A DNA stretch of 21,284 bases, taken from NCBI GenBank assembly GCA_029780415.1, contig JAKOYN010000108.1, positions 1-21,284 on the forward strand. The letters run 5' to 3'. The notes under the pieces are model-generated. The model made no database searches. It was not told the DNA's origin and saw only the letters and a list, made by a program, of their open reading frames with translations. How positions within the stretch are numbered: the stretch's first letter is position 1; every line of letters begins with the position of its first letter. A program made the translations under genes and the position numbers. This DNA is from RXIX01 sp003989075 (GTDB lineage Bacteria > Pseudomonadota > Gammaproteobacteria > Competibacterales > Competibacteraceae). Below, piece by piece: positions 16,918 through 21,284 of the stretch.

Positions 16918-18072
16918 ATGTCCGGTTCCCGTACCCTGTTGCTCTGTCTTGCCCTGATCGCTGCTGGCGTAGCGGCCTATGCCTACTGGCCACATGAAGC
17001 CGCGCCGCCTGCGGAACGCTACCGCACCCAGCTGGTTGATCGCGGTGATATCGTTCAGGTGATCACCGCCAATGGCACCCTCACCCCGGTGGTGCTGGTC
17101 AATGTCGGCACCCAGGTATCGGGCACGGTGCGGAAAATCCATGCCGACTTCAACGATCGGGTCAGGGAGGATCAGGTTCTGGCCGAACTGGATCCAGCCC
17201 TGTTTCAGGCTCAGGTCAGGCAAAGCGAGGCCAATGTGCTGGCGGCCCAGGCCGCGCTGGATCTGGCGCGGATCAAGATTGGGCGCATCAGCACCCTGCA
17301 GCAGAAAAACCTGGTGGCCAGGGAAGAACTCGATATTGCCCGCCAGCAGGTCGATGCTGCGACTGCTCAGATCAAGCTGGCCGAGGCGCAACTGGAGCGT
17401 GACCGCATCAATCTGCGCAACAGCGTGATCCGCTCGCCGATTGCCGGCGTCGTGGTGGCGCGCAGCGTCGATGTCGGTCAGACCGTCGCTGCCAATTTTC
17501 AGACGCCCACCCTGTTCCAGATCGCTCAGGATCTGCGCGCCATGCAAATCAACACCAGCATCGCCGAGGCTGATGTCGGCATGCTCCAGCCGGGCATGGC
17601 AGTCAGCTTTACCGTGGATGCCTATTCCGGGCAGCGCTTTCAGGGCCGCATCCGCCAGATTCGCCTCAATCCCACCACGCAGCAGAATGTGGTCACCTAC
17701 AACGTGGTGGTCGATGTCGATAACGCCGAGGGTCGCCTGCTGCCGGGCATGACCGCCTATGTCAGCATCACCGCCGGCACGCGGCACGCGGTGCTGCGGG
17801 TGGCGAACGCAGCGCTCAGCTTCCAGCCGCGCCGTGATGATGGTGAAGAGCGCGGCCCACGCCCGCCGGCGAAGGAGCGCAGAACCCAGGTGCATGTGCT
17901 GGACAGCGCCGGCGAGTTGCGCCCGGTAGCGGTGGAAACCGGCCTCACCGATAACGCGGTAACCGAAATTATCAGCGGCGAACTCAAGCCGGGTGATCGG
18001 GTGGTGATTCGCGAGGTCCGGGCTAGGAGCGATGCTGCCGCGGGTGGTAACTTCCGCTTGCGGATGATGTGA
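16918..18072 (+). CDS. MacA-like periplasmic adaptor (membrane-fusion protein)
   Basis: Periplasmic adaptor of a tripartite ABC exporter, linking the inner-membrane transporter to an outer-membrane channel. The 384 residues fit the HlyD/MacA family. One N-terminal membrane helix (about 5-23) anchors it. The first lipoyl half (about 60-92, VGTQVSGTVRKI) is followed by an alpha-helical hairpin, probably coiled coil, at about 97-168, and the second lipoyl half at about 168-205 (RSPIAGVVVARSVDVGQTV). Beta-barrel and membrane-proximal domains complete it. It has no obvious ribosome binding site. Its stop overlaps the GTG start of the ATPase gene by four bases, so the set is an operon. No TolC-type channel gene is in the window. 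Confidence 0.9.
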   Translation: MSGSRTLLLCLALIAAGVAAYAYWPHEAAPPAERYRTQLVDRGDIVQVITANGTLTPVVLVNVGTQVSGTVRKIHADFNDRVREDQVLAELDPALFQAQVRQSEANVLAAQAALDLARIKIGRISTLQQKNLVAREELDIARQQVDAATAQIKLAEAQLERDRINLRNSVIRSPIAGVVVARSVDVGQTVAANFQTPTLFQIAQDLRAMQINTSIAEADVGMLQPGMAVSFTVDAYSGQRFQGRIRQIRLNPTTQQNVVTYNVVVDVDNAEGRLLPGMTAYVSITAGTRHAVLRVANAALSFQPRRDDGEERGPRPPAKERRTQVHVLDSAGELRPVAVETGLTDNAVTEIISGELKPGDRVVIREVRARSDAAAGGNFRLRMM

Positions 18073-18770
18073 ATATGGCGACGCTGATTCAGGTCAGCGG
18101 TCTGCGCAAGCAGTATCCACTGGCTGGCGGCGGTGCGACCCCGGTGCTGCACGGCATTGACATGACGATTGAAACCGGCGAGTTCGTGGCCATCATGGGG
18201 CCGTCCGGTTCCGGCAAATCGACGTTCATGAACATCCTGGGCTGCCTCGACACGCCCAGCGCCGGCGATTACTGGCTGAACGGCCAGGCGGTGGCGCGGT
18301 TGAATCCGGATCGGCTGGCAATGCTGCGCAATCGCCAGATCGGCTTTGTCTTTCAGGGTTTTAACCTGCTGCCGCGCATCAGCATTGCCGATAACGTGGC
18401 CCTGCCGCTGCTCTATGCGGGCGTCGGCAAGGCGGCGCGGCGGCAGCGGGCTGTAGAACTGCTGCAACAGGTCGGCCTGGGCACGCGCAGCGATGCCCGG
18501 CCCAATCAGCTCTCTGGCGGGCAGCAGCAGCGGGTCGCCATCGCCCGCGCCCTGGCTAACCGGCCACCGCTGATTCTGGCCGATGAGCCAACCGGCAATC
18601 TCGATACCCATACCAGCGACGAGATCATGGCGCTGTTTGACCGGCTTAACAGCGAGCAGGGCATAACCCTGATTCTGGTTACCCATGAACCGGATATCGC
18701 CCGCTGCGCCCGACGGCTGGTGCGCTTCAAGGATGGGCATATCGTCCATGATGGCGCCGTCAATGTCTGA
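18069..18770 (+). CDS. ABC exporter ATPase, MacB/LolD type
   Basis: Cytoplasmic ATPase that powers the exporter. From the GTG at 18069 the product is 233 residues; an ATG two codons later (18075) is an equally good start. Motifs in order: Walker A GPSGSGKST at 44-52, Q-loop FVFQGFN at 93-99, ABC signature LSGGQQQRVAIARAL at 148-162, Walker B LILADEPTGNLD at 168-179, and the switch His in VTHEPD at 204-209. The VFQGFNLLPRIS and PNQLSGGQQQR wording is typical of the MacB/LolD/FtsE subfamily. In E. coli MacB this domain is fused to the permease; here it is separate, 18 bases before the permease gene. Confidence 0.94.
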   Translation: MNMATLIQVSGLRKQYPLAGGGATPVLHGIDMTIETGEFVAIMGPSGSGKSTFMNILGCLDTPSAGDYWLNGQAVARLNPDRLAMLRNRQIGFVFQGFNLLPRISIADNVALPLLYAGVGKAARRQRAVELLQQVGLGTRSDARPNQLSGGQQQRVAIARALANRPPLILADEPTGNLDTHTSDEIMALFDRLNSEQGITLILVTHEPDIARCARRLVRFKDGHIVHDGAVNV

Positions 18771-18788
18771 AAACGGGATGGCCTTGCC

Positions 18789-20012
18789 GTGAGCTGGCAT
18801 GCGGCGCCCGCCGAAGCCTGGCGCGCACTGGGCGCGAACCGGCTGCGCACAGCCCTGACCATGCTCGGCATGATCATCGGGGTTGGCGCGGTCGTGCTGA
18901 TGCTGGCGGTGGGGCAGGGTGCGCAAAGCACGGTGCGCCAGGCTATCAGCGCCATGGGCAGTGCGCTGCTGGTGATTTCCCCCGGCTCCAGCAGCGCCGG
19001 TGGCCTGCGTGGCGGTGCCGGTACCGCGCCGCCATTGACCCTGAACGATGCCCAGGCGATGGCGCAATTGCCGTCGCTGAGTGCGGTGGCGCCGGTATTT
19101 CCCAACAGCGCGCAACTGGTTTACGGCGCGCGCAACTGGAACACCACGGTGTATGGGGTGACGCCGGATTATCTGACGGTGCGCGCCTGGAATCTGGATG
19201 ATGGCCAGCCTTTTACCCACGGCGATGTGCGGCGCGGCACGCGGGTAGCACTGGTCGGGCAGCAGATCGTTGCCAATCTGTTTGGTGGCACTGATCCGAT
19301 CGGGCAAACCCTGCGCATCAAGAATCTGCCCTTCGTGGTGATCGGCGTGCTGGAGCGCAAGGGTCAGACTCTGGATGGACGCGATCAGGATGACGCAGTG
19401 TTGATTCCGATCACCGCTGCCCAGACCCGGCTGTTTGGCACTACCTTCCCAGGCACGGTGCGTTTCATCATCGTTCAGGCCCGTTCCGATGCGCATATGG
19501 AAGACGCCGAGGCGGAGTTGACGCAACTGCTGCGCGCCCGTCGCCGCTTGGCCGATGATGCCGATAATGACTTCACCATCCGTAACCTGAGTGCCATCGC
19601 CGAAACCGCTGCCCTGTCGGCGCGGGCGATGGCGGTCATGCTCGGCGCAATCGCCTCGGTTTCACTGCTGGTCGGTGGTATCGGCATCATGAATATCATG
19701 CTGGTGTCGGTGACCGAGCGCACCCGCGAGATCGGCATCCGCATGGCCATTGGTGCGCGCCGCTCCGATATCCTGCTGCAGTTCCTGCTGGAGGCGCTCT
19801 TGCTGTGTGTGCTGGGCGGACTGGCTGGTGTGGCGCTGGGCATCGGCGGTGCGTGGCTGGTTGGCGAACTGGCAGGAATGGCCGTGGTGGTGACCGGCAG
19901 CGCCATCGCCCTGTCGTTTCTGTTTGCTGCTGGCGTGGGCGTATTTTTCGGCTTCTATCCCGCCCGACAGGCTGCCCTGCTCAAGCCGGTCGAGGCGCTG
20001 CGCCATGAATGA
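18789..20012 (+). CDS. ABC exporter permease, MacB/FtsX type
   Basis: Inner-membrane permease of the exporter, 407 residues. The first helix is at about 22-42 (ALTMLGMIIGVGAVVLMLAVG), followed by a large MacB-type periplasmic domain (about 45-275). The FtsX-type module has three further helices at about 281-305, 330-355 and 368-392. The loop SVTERTREIGIRMAIGARRSDIL at 307-329 is diagnostic for MacB permeases, as is the end PARQAALLKPVEALRHE. The start is GTG at 18789; no ATG is available in frame nearby and no strong ribosome binding site is seen, so coupling to the ATPase gene is likely. Mechanotransmission substrates of such exporters include peptides, macrolides and lipids; this one's is unknown. 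Confidence 0.93.
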   Translation: MSWHAAPAEAWRALGANRLRTALTMLGMIIGVGAVVLMLAVGQGAQSTVRQAISAMGSALLVISPGSSSAGGLRGGAGTAPPLTLNDAQAMAQLPSLSAVAPVFPNSAQLVYGARNWNTTVYGVTPDYLTVRAWNLDDGQPFTHGDVRRGTRVALVGQQIVANLFGGTDPIGQTLRIKNLPFVVIGVLERKGQTLDGRDQDDAVLIPITAAQTRLFGTTFPGTVRFIIVQARSDAHMEDAEAELTQLLRARRRLADDADNDFTIRNLSAIAETAALSARAMAVMLGAIASVSLLVGGIGIMNIMLVSVTERTREIGIRMAIGARRSDILLQFLLEALLLCVLGGLAGVALGIGGAWLVGELAGMAVVVTGSAIALSFLFAAGVGVFFGFYPARQAALLKPVEALRHE

Positions 20013-20061
20013 GAACGGTTCTGGGGCTGACCTGGATCAATAATTCTTTATGGTATGGGTC

Positions 20062-20090
20062 TTTACTGAGAATATGAGAATAACTATCAT
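20062..20090 (+). promoter_or_regulatory. Promoter of fbpA
   Basis: TTTACT at 20062-20067 (four of six), a 17-base spacer, and TATCAT at 20085-20090 (five of six). It sits in the 141-base gap between the exporter permease and fbpA and would start transcription near 20097. The Fur box covers its spacer and most of its -10 element. Confidence 0.6.
20075..20089. promoter_or_regulatory. Fur box (iron-dependent operator) of fbpA
   Basis: TGAGAATAACTATCA matches the 7-1-7 Fur consensus TGATAATNATTATCA in 12 of 14 informative positions. A second overlapping palindrome, TATCATTTGATA at 20085-20096, extends the site, as seen where two Fur dimers bind. The overlap with the -10 hexamer predicts repression when iron is plentiful. 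The gene behind it is an iron-binding protein, which supports the call. Confidence 0.8.
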
Positions 20091-20153
20091 TTGATAGGGA
20101 TTTATGTTCCCCGTGCCGCGACTCTACCCGATTGATTATTCCCGGAGCCTGTC

Positions 20154-21191
20154 ATGCCTTACCCTGTAACGTCCCGCGCCTTGCTCGCTGCCTGTGGTCT
20201 GCTGTCCAGTCTGTTCACCGCGCCCGTAGTTCTAGCGGGCAATGAGGTCAATCTCTATTCGGCGCGCAAGGAAGATCTGATCAAGCCGCTGCTGGATGAT
20301 TTTTCCAGGCAGACCGGGATCACCGTCAATCTGGTCACCGGTAAGGAAGAAGCCCTGTTGCAGCGCCTGAACAGCGAAGGCACGAATACGCCCGCCGATC
20401 TGCTGCTGACTTCGGATGCCGGGCGACTCGTCGCGGCGCAAAAGGCCGGGGTGTTGCAAGCGGTAAAATCCACGGCGCTTGATCAGGTGATTCCCACCTC
20501 TTATCGCGACCCGGCGGGTTACTGGTACGGGCTGTCGATGCGTGCCCGGCCCATTCTGTACGCCCGGGACCGGGTCAAGCCCGCCGAACTGTCCACTTAC
20601 GAAGATCTGGCTGCGCCGCAGTGGAAAGGCAGGATTTGTCTGCGTTCCTCGGATAGCGTGTACAACCAGTCGCTGGTGGCCGGGATGATTGCCCATCACG
20701 GCGAAACCCAGACTGAAGCGTGGGCCAAGGGACTGGTCGCCAATCTGGCACGGCCGCCCAAGGGCGGCGACCGTGATCAGATCAAGGCTGTTGCTGCCGG
20801 CGAATGCGATATTACCCTGGCCAATACCTATTACCTGGGTGGCATGCTGGCATCCAGCGATAGCGCCGAGCAGCAGGCAGCCACCCAGGTAGCGGTATTC
20901 TGGCCCAATGCGCAGAGTACGGGTGTGCATGTCAATGTCAGTGGCGCCGGCGTTACTGCGCATGCCCGCAATCGTGATCAGGCCGTCAAGCTGCTGGAAT
21001 TTCTCGCCAGCGACACCGCGCAGCGCTGGTATGCCGAGGTGAATAACGAATATCCGGTTAATCCGGCGATTCCGCCCAGTGCCACGCTGCAAGCCTGGGG
21101 CGCGTTCAAGGCTGACACGCTCAACGTCGCCAAATTGGGTGAACTCAACGCTGCCGCTGTCAAGCTGATGGATCGGGCCGGGTGGAAATAG
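20154..21191 (+). CDS. fbpA: Ferric-iron ABC importer periplasmic binding protein
   Basis: Periplasmic Fe(3+)-binding protein that delivers iron to an FbpBC-type inner-membrane transporter. The 345 residues fit the family. A signal peptide with cleavage probably after VLA (28/29) precedes the typical mature start NEVNLYSARKEDLIKPLLDDF. The adjacent tyrosines that coordinate iron are Tyr226-Tyr227 in TLANTYYLGG, preceded by the family run ARPPKGGDRDQIKAVAAGECD. The C-terminal phrase YAEVNNEYPVNP is also characteristic. GGAG at 20144-20147 is the ribosome binding site, six bases before the ATG. A Fur box controls the promoter. No permease or ATPase gene is recognisable in the 93 bases that remain. 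Confidence 0.95.
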   Translation: MPYPVTSRALLAACGLLSSLFTAPVVLAGNEVNLYSARKEDLIKPLLDDFSRQTGITVNLVTGKEEALLQRLNSEGTNTPADLLLTSDAGRLVAAQKAGVLQAVKSTALDQVIPTSYRDPAGYWYGLSMRARPILYARDRVKPAELSTYEDLAAPQWKGRICLRSSDSVYNQSLVAGMIAHHGETQTEAWAKGLVANLARPPKGGDRDQIKAVAAGECDITLANTYYLGGMLASSDSAEQQAATQVAVFWPNAQSTGVHVNVSGAGVTAHARNRDQAVKLLEFLASDTAQRWYAEVNNEYPVNPAIPPSATLQAWGAFKADTLNVAKLGELNAAAVKLMDRAGWK

Positions 21192-21284
21192 ACCGTTCCG
21201 GCGCTCATGCCCGGTGCCTGGCTGACAAGGGGCGAGGCGTCTGGGTGTGGATGCAACGCGCCGATGGCTGGAGCGTTGCGGTCA
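21182..21284 (+). CDS. Possible start of a further gene, cut by the window end
   Basis: A frame beginning at GTG 21182, inside the last codons of fbpA, stays open to the window edge and would give about 34 residues ending VWVWMQRADGWSVAV. Another frame from ATG 21207 is also open, so the choice is uncertain. Neither resembles the hydrophobic start of an FbpB permease. Too little sequence remains to identify it. Confidence 0.2.
   Translation, partial: MEIDRSGAHARCLADKGRGVWVWMQRADGWSVAV

Noticed and set aside
17757..19526. Long minus-strand open frame (589 codons) opposite the exporter genes
   Set aside because: It lies antisense to three well-supported genes with clear motifs, has no recognisable domain, and is the kind of frame GC-rich codon usage leaves open on the opposite strand.

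Overview
The window reads as chromosomal DNA of a GC-rich gammaproteobacterium. The first half follows a gene order that is well known in this class (cysS, a tRNA cluster, tig-clpP-clpX-lon-hupB-ppiD, then fabI and a yej-type peptide ABC transporter, an arrangement best known from pseudomonads). The genus cannot be fixed from the sequence alone.

Layout. 1-760 is the C-terminal half of cysS. 846-1570 holds five tRNA genes (Pro-TGG, Arg-TCT, His-GTG, Lys-CTT, Leu-TAG) with a good sigma70-type promoter in front of the first. 1676-8164 is the protein quality-control block: trigger factor, ClpP, ClpX, Lon and the nucleoid protein HU. tRNA-Val and two identical tRNA-Asp genes follow HU by only 10 nt and end at a clear intrinsic terminator at 8478-8503. 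ppiD (8595-10511) adds a membrane-anchored periplasmic chaperone. fabI lies convergent to it on the minus strand.

From 11436 the window becomes more individual. yejA and yejB (periplasmic binding protein and permease) are separated from the second permease yejE by two minus-strand genes: a small multi-pass membrane protein and a LysM lipoprotein with an AT-rich upstream region. No YejF-type ATPase gene lies in the window, so the importer must borrow or encode its ATPase elsewhere. 16918-20012 is a three-gene MacAB-like exporter (membrane-fusion adaptor, ATPase, permease) in which the ATPase and permease are separate proteins. 20154-21191 encodes a ferric-iron binding protein of the FbpA family, under a promoter whose -10 element is covered by a strong Fur-box match.

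How the parts work together. Tig, ClpXP, Lon and PpiD handle protein folding and degradation on both sides of the inner membrane. FabI is the enoyl reductase of fatty-acid synthesis. The yej genes import peptides, the MacAB-like set exports an unknown substrate, and FbpA scavenges iron. I did not find a clearly new system, CRISPR array, IS element or phage remnant. The most unusual spot is the inverted two-gene insert inside the yej locus.
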